Positions 10,785 to 18,538 of a stretch of 64,000 bases of DNA are shown piece after piece. The notes beneath the pieces were generated by a model. The model saw only the letters and a list, made by a program, of their open reading frames with translations, was not told the DNA's origin and did not search any database. Within the stretch, counting starts at the first letter, position 1. Every line of letters begins with the position of its first letter. Where the stretch lies: assembly GCA_009778575.1 (NCBI GenBank), contig WRJJ01000003.1, positions 1 through 64,000 of the forward strand, read 5' to 3'. The position numbers and the translations under genes are program-made. The stretch comes from Methanomassiliicoccaceae archaeon. GTDB lineage: Archaea; Thermoplasmatota; Thermoplasmata; Methanomassiliicoccales; Methanomethylophilaceae.

Positions 10785-11724
10785 TTAATTACACACTCTT
10801 TTTGTTTTTGTTTTGATAAAATCCTGTTTTGAGAAAAACCGCCCCCATACCGCCGGAGGCTCTGCGTAAGCGCGTTTCGTAAACGGTTTGGAAGAGGTTT
10901 TTTTTCAAATACTGCTGGTTAGATCCGCAGCGTTTTCTTTTTACGACGGATGGTCCGCCGTCCTTTACAATAATGTAATTCTCTATACCGGCGGACGTGT
11001 GGTCCGCTCCGTATATGTTCATAAGGAAATGTTCATTCTCTCTGAGGTCTCCGCCCTGAGAGACGTGGTTCGATGCGTACCACCGCTCGGAAACATGATC
11101 GGACGCGCCGATGCATTCTTCCGCATTGGAATGGAGCGCTCTTCTCTGCGAGGATACGGTTCCCGTGACCGATGATGCCGCAACAGAACTGAAAGTAAAA
11201 AGCTCGCTAGTATCGGGCGGCAACCCCCCTTTATCCGTCCTCTCCCCGTCACTCGCTGTTACGCTCTCCATAGGGAAACCTCTTTCTTAGCCCCCCTTCG
11301 AACGTCGCATTGACGGCTCGACACCCTTACAGGCACCGTTCTCCCCCGGCCTGTATTGAGTATAAACTACAACTCGGTAGACCTATATATAGATAACATT
11401 GCCAGATAATTTTTTGTCAGGATATTTGACATGATAAAACTCATCAAAACAGGCAATGTCAGGATATATAAGGCAAACGGGTCATAAGCGAATAGTTGTA
11501 GCACGGCAACCGACGCTTGCGTTTCCGGGCGGCCGCGCCGGCAATTCCCGCATTCTGCGAATGATCAAAGGCTGCTTGCAGATCTAGCTCTCGGATACTC
11601 GGAAAGCTCTTTGCGGACAGGAATAAATGAATAGAGATCGCTCTGAAAAGGAGCATCCCCATTCAACCAATTGTTTACAACAACGATATATACCAAAGTA
11701 ACAATCAAAAAGACAGAGAGTAAC
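10785..11724. other. Long upstream region between adhesin and small-protein cluster
   Basis: No convincing gene. A 160-codon minus-strand frame (10789-11271) ends four bases before the adhesin ATG, but its product looks random, with no domain, and overlaps similarly open plus-strand frames. Visible signals: a palindromic TATA-like box at 11384-11391 usable in either direction, a second at 11464-11472, an 8-bp inverted repeat (11397-11404 with 11452-11459), the word GTCAGGATAT twice about 41 bp apart, and a GCGGAC/GTCCGC hairpin near 10991-11007. If transcription starts near the first TATA box, the adhesin mRNA has a leader of more than 500 nt. Confidence 0.4.
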
Positions 11725-11958
11725 ATGCCCATCGAATCTTTCTACGAGATGTTGGTGATAGACACCCCCGAAAAGGCGGAAGCGTTGGTGAGAGCCTTCG
11801 AGGCCGCAGAGAAGAGGGGACCCTATGTACCTTCGTGCGACATAATGAAAAAACTTGAGGAAGATAAGAGGATCATGGAAGAGTATTTCAAAGAGCGCAA
11901 CGCCGAAAAAGAAAAAGATAATCCGGGCGATCCTTTACCAAACGGTCGCGTCATCTGA
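11725..11958 (+). CDS. Small acidic protein, copy 1 of 3 (antitoxin-like)
   Basis: 77 residues starting MPIESFYEMLVIDTPEKAEA. The N-terminal half is conserved in all three copies (IDTPEKAEALVRAFEAAEKRGP); the C-terminal half is charged, helical and lysine/glutamate-rich. I place the start at the ATG at 11725 and not at the upstream TTG (11671), because the intervening sequence carries a TATA box (11685-11694) exactly 40 bp before the ATG, an arrangement repeated in the other two copies. Family not recognised. Because copy 2 is coupled to a GNAT protein, an antitoxin role is plausible (inference). This copy has no toxin directly after it. Confidence 0.65.
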   Translation: MPIESFYEMLVIDTPEKAEALVRAFEAAEKRGPYVPSCDIMKKLEEDKRIMEEYFKERNAEKEKDNPGDPLPNGRVI

Positions 11959-12055
11959 ACTTTTTGGCAGGTGCAAATCTCCCCATTATGCTAACTGCTA
12001 ATTGTACACAACAACGATTTATACTAATGTAACAATCAAAAACGCAGAGAACAAC

Positions 12056-12262
12056 ATGCCCATCGAATCATTCCATGAGATGCTGGTGATAGACACCCCC
12101 GAAAAGGCGGAAGCGCTGGTGAGAGCCTTCGAGGCCGCAGAGAAGAGAGGACCCATCGAGCGCAAATACAACGTGATGAAAAAACTGGAAGATGACAAGA
12201 AGGCTTTGGAAGAAATATGGGCAAAAAGGAAAGCGGAAAAAGAAAGAGGTAATTCAGAGTGA
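12056..12262 (+). CDS. Small acidic protein, copy 2 (antitoxin-like, coupled to GNAT)
   Basis: 68 residues. The N-terminal 33 residues match copies 1 and 3 (MPIESFHEMLVIDTPEKAEA), then the C-terminal half diverges (KYNVMKKLEDDKKALEEIW) and is shorter. Its TATA box lies at 12016-12025, again 40 bp before the ATG. The stop codon overlaps the GTG start of the acetyltransferase (GTGA at 12259-12262), so the two are translationally coupled. A small protein upstream of, and overlapping, a GNAT gene is the usual order of GNAT-type toxin-antitoxin operons. No ribbon-helix-helix motif is evident, so the antitoxin assignment rests on context only. Confidence 0.65.
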   Translation: MPIESFHEMLVIDTPEKAEALVRAFEAAEKRGPIERKYNVMKKLEDDKKALEEIWAKRKAEKERGNSE

Positions 12263-12798
12263 CCCTCTTTCTTTGTCGGCTTTACGAGCTGCTGTCCACA
12301 ACAGATGAGAACGATCTGCAGTCTTTGTTATCGTCCTTTCATTGTTCAGCGGAACCCGCCGCTGAGAACTTCTTAAAGAACACCGCCATCCGACATGAGA
12401 AGAATGGTATCTCCAGAACATACCTCTTTTTGGAGCAGGATCGCGAGGACAAGGACATTGTCGTGGGGTTCTTCACACTAGCCGTCAAATGCCTCTCCGT
12501 AAACAAACAGCACAGTATCCCTGAAGAGATATTCGAGCAAATGAATGTTGACAAAGGGGTCGCGCAGGCATACCTGCTTGGCCAGCTGGCAAAAGCGGAC
12601 GGCACGGAGAAGGGATTCGGGAGGGCGATGATAGAGGTTGCTTTTGAGATCTTCTCAAACGGCAACGATATGTTCGGGTGCAGAGTTGTCCGCCTCGACT
12701 GCCGGGACAAGCTTCTGGGGTATTACGAATCCTGCGGATTCACTTCTGCAGGCAAGAACAGCGGCGGGACCCTCAACCAAATGGTAGCCATTATCTGA
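12259..12798 (+). CDS. GNAT-family N-acetyltransferase (candidate toxin)
   Basis: 179 residues from a GTG that overlaps the preceding stop. The C-terminal half has the GNAT acetyl-CoA loop (GTEKGFGRAMIEVA, about 113-126) followed by RLDCRDKLLGYYESCGF, the beta-5/alpha-4 signature in which a Tyr precedes the GF turn. The central strand VVGFFTLAVKCLSV is also typical. Size and arrangement resemble GNAT toxins such as TacT/AtaT, which acetylate aminoacyl-tRNA; substrate here is unknown. Context: directly downstream of the small acidic protein and flanked by its two other copies. It could be an ordinary acetyltransferase of a small molecule or peptide. Confidence 0.75.
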   Translation: MTLFLCRLYELLSTTDENDLQSLLSSFHCSAEPAAENFLKNTAIRHEKNGISRTYLFLEQDREDKDIVVGFFTLAVKCLSVNKQHSIPEEIFEQMNVDKGVAQAYLLGQLAKADGTEKGFGRAMIEVAFEIFSNGNDMFGCRVVRLDCRDKLLGYYESCGFTSAGKNSGGTLNQMVAII

Positions 12799-12895
12799 AC
12801 TCCTGACAGGGTGCGAGTCTTTTCAGAATGCTAACTGCTAATTGTATACAACAACGATATATACCAAAGTAACAATCAAAAACATAGAGAACAAC

Positions 12896-13129
12896 ATGCC
12901 CATCGAATCTTTCTACGAAATGTTGGTGATAGACACCCCTGAAAAGGCGGAAGCGTTGGTGAGAGCCTTCGAGGCCGCAGAGAAGAGGGGACCTTATGTG
13001 CCTTCGTGCGACATAATGAAAAAACTCGAGGAAGATAAGAAGATCATGGAAGAGTATTTCAAAGAGCGCAACGCCGAAAAAGAAAAAGATAATCCGGGCG
13101 ATCCTCTACCAAACGGTCGCGTCATCTGA
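12896..13129 (+). CDS. Small acidic protein, copy 3 (antitoxin-like)
   Basis: 77 residues, differing from copy 1 only at a few positions over the ATG-started protein (for example K for R at about residue 52). The TATA box (12856-12865) and the 40-bp spacing to the ATG are preserved. Nothing recognisable follows for 220 bp: that gap (13130-13351) holds a 7-bp-arm hairpin (13251-13257 with 13273-13279) and the TATA-like GATATTAAAT (13321-13330) of the next gene. The retained promoter and reading frame suggest selection or a very recent duplication. Confidence 0.65.
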   Translation: MPIESFYEMLVIDTPEKAEALVRAFEAAEKRGPYVPSCDIMKKLEEDKKIMEEYFKERNAEKEKDNPGDPLPNGRVI

Positions 13130-13351
13130 GGTCCGGTGCCCCGCTGCACTTCATATCTGAATAAAGGGTCGACACTTATTGAACACATTTCAGACGGGAA
13201 CATACCTGCATTCCGAGACCGCACATACAAAATGGTGCATGATATGCAATGAACGGCATGAGCGACCAGAGGGCCGTTCACAGGCACCCCGATGCCCAAC
13301 GGCCGTTCCGGACCGCAAAAGATATTAAATGCGGTCACCCATTGAAAGGCG

Positions 13352-14209
13352 ATGAGGAACAAGCTCCTGCTGGTGTCATTCGTGGTCTCTCTGTTGGTAC
13401 TGACAGTATCATTTACGTCAGCAGATGCGGAAGACCCCGTCAGCCTTTCCAACTATTACGTCGAAGGTTTTGTGGCCGATACCGGCAGGGTGCCCATGGA
13501 AGGAGTGACCGTTTCCGTCATGGACAGGAACGGTACCGTCTTCCACGGCGAAACGAACGGCAGCGGATTCTTCAGCGTGGGGATCGCTACCAACTCCGGC
13601 CTCATGATCTCTTTCACGACTTTCGGATACTCCATGGTGACGTGCCCCAACACGACCTTCCCTCCGGGTTCCGAATATATGTCCATTAATCTTTCCGGGG
13701 TCAAGTACAACAGCGCGACCCGCACGTACACATTGACGGGAACGATCGAGGATATGCAGTGCGCGATAATGAAAACTTCCGACGGGACCGTAAGGGGGCA
13801 GGTGACCTTCGGAACGACCCCCGTCAAGAATGCCACCGTTACCCTTGTACCGGTCAACGGCGAGGGGACGTATTCGTCGCATACCGGCGACAGCGGACAC
13901 TATGAGATCGTATGCCCCACCGGAACGTATACTTTAACGGCGGGCAGCCAGGGCTTCAACCAAAGCGATGCCTTCCAGGTAAACGTGACCGGAAGCCCGT
14001 CAACGGTCAACGTCACATTGGTGAAGAGCGAGCTGAAGAAACATCTGGGTCTGGATATGGCGCACGTACTGATGCTGGTGGGCGCGATAGTCGGCATATT
14101 GCTTGCGGTCGCCGCATGGTTCATCGGCAGACGCATGAACGGATCCAACAGCCTCGAGATAATCGACGACAGCGTTCCCGAAGAGGACGACGATGTCAGA
14201 CGTCCCTGA
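13352..14209 (+). CDS. Membrane-anchored surface protein with carboxypeptidase-regulatory-like domains
   Basis: 285 residues. Signal peptide at 1-26 (KLLLVSFVVSLLVLTVSF), an extracellular part with two CarboxypepD_reg-like beta-sandwich units (about 33-110, with VEGFVADTGRVPMEGVTVSV; about 144-225, with VRGQVTFGTTPVKNATVTLV), one transmembrane helix (about 239-262) and a short acidic cytoplasmic tail. Such Ig-like folds decorate archaeal surface proteins; no enzymatic motif is present. A TATA-like GATATTAAAT lies about 25 bp before the ATG, suggesting a nearly leaderless message. Its end overlaps the 3' end of the convergent fumarase beta gene by 14 bp. Confidence 0.75.
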   Translation: MRNKLLLVSFVVSLLVLTVSFTSADAEDPVSLSNYYVEGFVADTGRVPMEGVTVSVMDRNGTVFHGETNGSGFFSVGIATNSGLMISFTTFGYSMVTCPNTTFPPGSEYMSINLSGVKYNSATRTYTLTGTIEDMQCAIMKTSDGTVRGQVTFGTTPVKNATVTLVPVNGEGTYSSHTGDSGHYEIVCPTGTYTLTAGSQGFNQSDAFQVNVTGSPSTVNVTLVKSELKKHLGLDMAHVLMLVGAIVGILLAVAAWFIGRRMNGSNSLEIIDDSVPEEDDDVRRP

Positions 14210-14762
14210 TGAGCCTTTTTCTTACGTTATCGTAAAGGCTGCCGCCCTCCGAGTCCATTGCCACCGTGAGGGGTCCCATCCTTTCCACCTTTAATATCCA
14301 CATCGCCTCGGCCATGCCCAGGTCCTCCCATTCTGCGCCTTGGACCTCGACCACCGATTCCGCTATGGAGACCGCGGTCCCTCCCACCGCCGCAAGATAA
14401 ACGCAGCCTGCCTCCCGCATGGCATCCCCCACTTTCTCCGACATCCCGCCTTTTCCGATTACCGCCCGTATCCCGAACCTCTTTATCATCTCCGGTCCCA
14501 AGAGATCCATCCTTGAGCTGGTGGTGGGGCCGGCGGCCACCGTTCTCCACCTGCCGCCTTCTTTGACCATGATCGGGCCGCAGTGGAAGAGGATCGAATT
14601 CTCAAGTCCTTCCGGTATCGGCTTTCCCCCGCGGGCGTATTCGACCGCCCTCATGTGCATCTCGTCCCTCCCCGTTACCACTTCGCCCGTAAGGTATACC
14701 GTGTCCCCTGCCCTGAGTTCCCTTACGGCCTTCTCGCTGAGAGGCGTCCTCAATTCCCTCAC
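14196..14762 (-). CDS. Fumarate hydratase class I, beta subunit (or tartrate dehydratase-type)
   Basis: 188 residues from a GTG at 14762 that overlaps the alpha-subunit stop (GTGA), giving VRELRTPLSEKAVRELRAGD, the canonical beta-subunit start. Further family marks: GRDEMHMRA, FHCGPIMV, AAGPTTSSRMD and GKGGM. In two-subunit archaeal class I fumarases this chain forms the C-terminal domain that completes the active site over the [4Fe-4S] cluster of the alpha subunit. Longer frames upstream exist but run through the alpha gene. It interconverts fumarate and malate, probably in an incomplete citric acid cycle supplying biosynthesis. Confidence 0.9.
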   Translation of the reverse strand: MRELRTPLSEKAVRELRAGDTVYLTGEVVTGRDEMHMRAVEYARGGKPIPEGLENSILFHCGPIMVKEGGRWRTVAAGPTTSSRMDLLGPEMIKRFGIRAVIGKGGMSEKVGDAMREAGCVYLAAVGGTAVSIAESVVEVQGAEWEDLGMAEAMWILKVERMGPLTVAMDSEGGSLYDNVRKRLIRDV

Positions 14763-15628
14763 AGGTCCGCCCCCTGTTCGTATTCTATACCTGTTTCGGT
14801 TATGCGCGCCACCGCCCTTCTGGTGGCCCAGCATCCTATGCTCACCGCGACCGGAAGGCTTGCCGTGTGGCAGCATGCGGCCTTTATCTTCACTCCGAGG
14901 ACCGTGGTCGATCCCCCCAGCCCCATGGGCCCGAGGCCGCTCCCGTTCAGTTTGACGAACAAGTCTTCTTCCATCTCTTTCAGAACGGGGTCGCCGTTCT
15001 CTCTGTCAAGGGGGGACATCAGCGCCCGCTTCGACATCGCCACGCACTCATCCGCGGTGCCGCCGATGCCGACCCCGATCACGCCCGGCGGACAGGGCCT
15101 TCCTCCGGCATCCAGGACCGAGTCGACAATGAATCTTTTTATCCCCTCTATTCCGTCCGAAGGGTTCAGCATGGCCGATCGCGTCATATTCTCCGAACCC
15201 GCCCCTTTGATAAGAACGGCGATCTCAAGGAAGTTGTCATCGGTCGGGATGTAATGTATTGAGGGCATGCCTTCTCCGAGGTTGTCTCCCAAGTTCTTTC
15301 TTGTAAGCGGGTCGACCGTATTGGGTCTCAGAGGGACCGTTTCGGTGGCGGCCCTTATCCCTTTGATAATATCATTTCTGATGGACGCGTCGAACCTCCC
15401 CTTCACATAGAAAGTGGGTATCCCCGTATCCTGGCACATCGGACGTCCCAAGACCTCCGCTTTCTTCACGTTATCCATTATCGCCCCGAGCTGAGTCCTC
15501 GCCAGGGGATCCGATTCCCAGCCGGCGGCGGCCTCCAGAGCCCAGCCGATGTCCGGCGGGAGCTTTGTGTTGGCCGCTTTCAGAAGATTCGCCACCACGC
15601 GGTCGATGGGCTCAGGCAGTTTTATCAT
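14759..15628 (-). CDS. Fumarate hydratase class I, alpha subunit
   Basis: 289 residues from the ATG at 15628 (MIKLPEPIDRVVANLLKAAN), the usual length; a further upstream ATG (15805) would add a non-conserved extension. The iron-sulfur cysteines are visible in MCQDTGIP, in GGTADECV and in the AACCHTASLPVAVSIGCWA segment. Substrate-binding motifs KGAGSENMTRSAML and GIGGTAD are intact. It is the first gene of a two-gene operon with the beta subunit. The family also contains L(+)-tartrate dehydratase; fumarase is the likelier activity in an archaeon. Confidence 0.9.
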   Translation of the reverse strand: MIKLPEPIDRVVANLLKAANTKLPPDIGWALEAAAGWESDPLARTQLGAIMDNVKKAEVLGRPMCQDTGIPTFYVKGRFDASIRNDIIKGIRAATETVPLRPNTVDPLTRKNLGDNLGEGMPSIHYIPTDDNFLEIAVLIKGAGSENMTRSAMLNPSDGIEGIKRFIVDSVLDAGGRPCPPGVIGVGIGGTADECVAMSKRALMSPLDRENGDPVLKEMEEDLFVKLNGSGLGPMGLGGSTTVLGVKIKAACCHTASLPVAVSIGCWATRRAVARITETGIEYEQGADL

Positions 15629-15804
15629 AACGCCTCTACGACATTTTGCAAATAAAGGTTCTTCGCAGTTTTGCGCCGTGAGTTGAGAGGGATACGCCTC
15701 GGACGATCGTGCGCCGTTTTGCATCGTTCTCTCATGTTCTCGGATCCAACGGAGCAGTATATGCATCCAGAAAACGCACTGGAAAAATAGTGTAGCCCTC
15801 GTCA

Positions 15805-15873
15805 AAAACTTACCAAATAGGGAAATGAAAACTTACCAAATAGGGAAATGAAAACTTACCAAATAGGGAAATG
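15805..15873 (+). repeat. Three perfect 23-bp tandem repeats upstream of a DUF4143 ATPase gene
   Basis: Unit boundaries are 15805-15827, 15828-15850 and 15851-15873; each begins AAAACTTACCAAATAGGG and ends AAATG, with no mismatch. The array ends about 42 bp before the GTG of the downstream ATPase gene. The position fits an operator. The other DUF4143 gene in the window has a 23-bp-period direct repeat in the equivalent place with a different sequence. Confidence 0.95.
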
Positions 15874-15914
15874 ATATGCCACTTTTCAATAAGTTAAAAT
15901 AACCATATGATGTT

Positions 15915-17186
15915 GTGAATGTAGTGAAAAGAAAATATCTGGACAGAATTGTAGATAGAGAGTTGGACCGAGCTCTTGAGTCTTCCGGCGCGGTATTAAT
16001 CAAGGGCCCCAAATGGTGCGGAAAAACACGTACCGCAGAAGAGCGGGCCGCCAGCAAAATATTGATGCAGGATCCGAATAACACAGAACATTACAAGATG
16101 ATCGCGGACAGCGCGCCCAGCCTTCTTCTGGAGGGTGACGTACCGAGGCTGATCGACGAGTGGCAGATAGCCCCCGTTCTATGGAATGGTGTGCGTTTCG
16201 AAGTGGATCAGCGCGGAGAGAACGGACAATTCATACTCACCGGTTCCGTCACGCCGAAGAATGACCCCACGCTACACACCGGAACAGGGCGCATAACGCG
16301 CCTGTTCATGCGCACAATGACACTGTTCGAATCTCTCGAATCCAGCGGAGAGGTCTCACTGAGAACATTGTTCAACGGAGAGGCCGACATCAAAGGCAGA
16401 TCGCCGCTTACGATCGACGGTCTTGCCTTTGCGTTGGCCAGAGGCGGGTGGCCCCGCTCTGTGGGCGAAAAAGAATCCATAGCTCTGCGTCGTGCGTACG
16501 ATTACGTGGATTCTTTGGCGGAGACCGAGATCTCCAGTTCCGACGGCGTGGAGCGGAACCCCGCCCGCATCCGTAATCTCATGCGGTCTCTGGCAAGGAA
16601 TGTATCTACGGCGGCAAAACTGACAACGATCAGGGAAGATATGGAGGGGGACGACATCATATCTGACAAGACCGTAACATCTTACATAAATGCGCTCAGA
16701 CGCATGTCCGTGGTCGAAGACCTGCCTGCCTGGTGTCCGGCTGTGCGTTCCAAGACCGCTATAAGAACATCCCCCAAACGTCATTTCGTTGACCCATCCA
16801 TTGCAGTCGCGGTCCTCCGTATGTCGCCGGAAGGGTTGCTGAAAGATTTCAAAACGTTCGGTCTGCTGTTTGAATCGCTGTGCGTGCGGGACCTTAGGGT
16901 ATACGCACAGGCAATGGACGGAGAAGTGTTCCACTACCGCGACAGGAGCGGTCTGGAAGCGGATGCGATCGTACACCTTAAGGACGGCCGGTGGGGTGCC
17001 GTTGAAATAAAGACCGGCGCCAAAGAAACGGAAAAGGCCGCCGAGAACCTGATAAAATTAAAGGACAGGATCGACACGGAAAGGATGACCCCGCCGTCTT
17101 TCCTCATGGTGCTGACGGCATCGGAATATGCATACCGCCGCAGGGACGGCGTATATGTAGTGCCTATCGGGTGTTTGAGGGACTGA
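15915..17186 (+). CDS. DUF4143/AAA_14-type ATPase with C-terminal nuclease-like domain
   Basis: 423 residues from GTG 15915; GTG 15924 is an equally possible start. Walker A is GPKWCGKT (residues 31-38), a Walker B-like strand is VPRLIDEWQ (about 76-84), and FILTGS (about 105-110) is the sensor-like segment typical of this family. The C-terminal DUF4143 part has a PD-(D/E)xK-like signature: GLEADAIV, then GAVEIKTG (about 361-363 onward). Function of the family is poorly known; such proteins are common in host-associated microbes and have been discussed as regulators or defence/selfish elements. It is paralogous to the gene at 36385-37650 and stands alone, convergent with nmd3. Confidence 0.8.
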   Translation: MNVVKRKYLDRIVDRELDRALESSGAVLIKGPKWCGKTRTAEERAASKILMQDPNNTEHYKMIADSAPSLLLEGDVPRLIDEWQIAPVLWNGVRFEVDQRGENGQFILTGSVTPKNDPTLHTGTGRITRLFMRTMTLFESLESSGEVSLRTLFNGEADIKGRSPLTIDGLAFALARGGWPRSVGEKESIALRRAYDYVDSLAETEISSSDGVERNPARIRNLMRSLARNVSTAAKLTTIREDMEGDDIISDKTVTSYINALRRMSVVEDLPAWCPAVRSKTAIRTSPKRHFVDPSIAVAVLRMSPEGLLKDFKTFGLLFESLCVRDLRVYAQAMDGEVFHYRDRSGLEADAIVHLKDGRWGAVEIKTGAKETEKAAENLIKLKDRIDTERMTPPSFLMVLTASEYAYRRRDGVYVVPIGCLRD

Positions 17187-17218
17187 AACCAACGCACCGG
17201 GATGATGCCGAACTGCGC

Positions 17219-18247
17219 TCACGGCACGTAGTAGAGGATGTTGTCTATCTCCGCCACTTTCACGGTGTCGCCTATCTCCGCGCCGTCGGGGACATTCAGG
17301 TCCGCGGTGGAATAGTTCGACGGATCAAGTATTTGGATCTCCCCCTTCCCTTTGCTCACCACCACCGCCTCCCGCAGGTCCTCCGCACGCTCGTGCACCT
17401 TGAAGGAAGGCATATCCGACCTTTTGACCGCTCTTTCTCTGAAGTTCATAAGGTCGATCACTTTAGCTCCGCTGCCTGACACCCTGGTCAGTTTGAAGTA
17501 TCGGCCCTCGAACAGTATCACGTCCCCGGCGTGGAAGTCCGGGAGCCTTACAAGATAGGTTATCCTGTACATCCCCTGGCCGTCGTCCGTCTGCCCCACA
17601 AGTTTGAATGCTTCCTTCGTCTCGGCGCAGTATGCGTCGGCCAGGTCCTTCGCGGCCGCTTTCCCCAGGGAAATGGAGGACAAGTAGACATCTATCCCTC
17701 CCTGCACCTCCTCCGACTTCGTTATGAAGAGCTGCCTGTTGTGAACGGAGTTCGCATCGACCAGATTCTCGACCCTGTTCAGCGCCTCCCGCACCGTCCC
17801 GTGGGGAACGTTCTTGGGATCCGCCCTTATCTGCAGGATCGCTTCGTAATAGTTGCCAAGCTGTCTGGAACATCTTTTGCATACTGTGTTCTTTATCCTT
17901 ACTATCGTGGATGCCGAATCCTCGGCGGCATGACCGCCGATATCAAGCAGAGCGTCCACCGTCACCGCGTACGTATACGGTTCCTGTTCGACCGACGATG
18001 CTTCGGTGCGGACGACCTTTGCCTCTTTGATCGGAACGACGGATCTCTTCGCCGCTTCCTCTATCGCTTCCGGGAGATCCTTCGTCACCCATGACTCTCC
18101 GCGCCCGATATCCCCGCAGTTCGCGCAGACGTTCAGATCGACGTGGTGCGGAAGGGACATCAGCTTCCTTCCGTCAAGGAAACAGGCGGCGCACAGGCCG
18201 CCCATGGTCTGCTCGGCCTCTTCCCCGCACTTTACACAGAAGTTCAC
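17219..18247 (-). CDS. nmd3: Nmd3-family ribosome biogenesis protein
   Basis: 342 residues. The N-terminus carries the paired zinc-binding CxxC motifs of Nmd3: CVKCGEE, CAACF, CANCGD, and CKRCS at about 137-140. The rest matches archaeal Nmd3 (IQIRADPKNVP-like region, GIDVYLSSISLGKAAAKDLA and a C-terminal small-beta segment). In eukaryotes Nmd3 adapts the 60S subunit for export; in archaea it is presumed to act in large-subunit maturation. Its ATG overlaps the stop of the DUF424 gene (18244-18247), so it is the last gene of an operon with DUF424, MCM and a wHTH protein. Confidence 0.88.
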   Translation of the reverse strand: MNFCVKCGEEAEQTMGGLCAACFLDGRKLMSLPHHVDLNVCANCGDIGRGESWVTKDLPEAIEEAAKRSVVPIKEAKVVRTEASSVEQEPYTYAVTVDALLDIGGHAAEDSASTIVRIKNTVCKRCSRQLGNYYEAILQIRADPKNVPHGTVREALNRVENLVDANSVHNRQLFITKSEEVQGGIDVYLSSISLGKAAAKDLADAYCAETKEAFKLVGQTDDGQGMYRITYLVRLPDFHAGDVILFEGRYFKLTRVSGSGAKVIDLMNFRERAVKRSDMPSFKVHERAEDLREAVVVSKGKGEIQILDPSNYSTADLNVPDGAEIGDTVKVAEIDNILYYVP

Positions 18248-18537
18248 ATTATCACCACTTGGGCGTGCTTCACCTCTCCGATGACCATCACGCTGTTCTC
18301 GGAGACAAGCCCCTCCTTCACCGCCCTGTCCACCACGCGGTTTCCCACCAGGTTCATTATCGTTACCGATCTGGTCCTTTCCACGAATACGTCCTCGGAC
18401 ACCAGTTCCCCTCCGTAAAAGGTCTCCGACACCTTTATCTTTGCACCGTTCCCTCTGAACGTCATCCCCAGGATCTCTTGGTCGCAGGCGGCCAATATCC
18501 TCTCCTTCTCATGAACGTGGATCTTGCAGTGTATCAT
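18244..18537 (-). CDS. DUF424 family protein
   Basis: 97 residues, MIHCKIHVHEKERILAACDQ onward, with the conserved FRGNGAKIKVSETFYGGE segment and a hydrophobic end (SVMVIGEVKHAQVVIM). DUF424 is an archaeal family of unknown function, often found next to nmd3 or translation genes. Here it overlaps the nmd3 start by four bases and follows the MCM stop by one base, so all three are cotranscribed. No catalytic motif is visible. Confidence 0.8.
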   Translation of the reverse strand: MIHCKIHVHEKERILAACDQEILGMTFRGNGAKIKVSETFYGGELVSEDVFVERTRSVTIMNLVGNRVVDRAVKEGLVSENSVMVIGEVKHAQVVIM

Positions 18538-18538
18538 T

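Larger units (their letters stand above)
11667..13129 (+). repeat. Triplicated promoter plus small gene
   Basis: Three direct copies of a module made of a conserved promoter (core ACAACGAT followed by a TATA box, then AACAATCAAAAA) and the small acidic gene: about 11670-11958, 12000-12262 and 12840-13129. Copies 1 and 3 are nearly identical over their full length and share most of the 3' flank (GCTAACTGCTAATTGTA precedes copies 2 and 3). Copy 2 is diverged in the C-terminal half. This is a local duplication, with copies 1 and 3 flanking the copy 2/GNAT pair. Confidence 0.9.

Noticed and set aside
10789-11271. 160-codon minus-strand frame ending just before the adhesin ATG
   Set aside because: No domain, signal or sensible composition, and comparable frames are open on the other strand. 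Kept only as a note in the upstream-region entry.
15629-15805. N-terminal extension of the fumarase alpha subunit up to the ATG at 15805
   Set aside because: The extension is not fumarase-like and would exceed normal length; the ATG at 15628 gives the canonical start.
15805-15873. CRISPR array
   Set aside because: The three 23-bp units are contiguous with no spacers and no cas genes are nearby.
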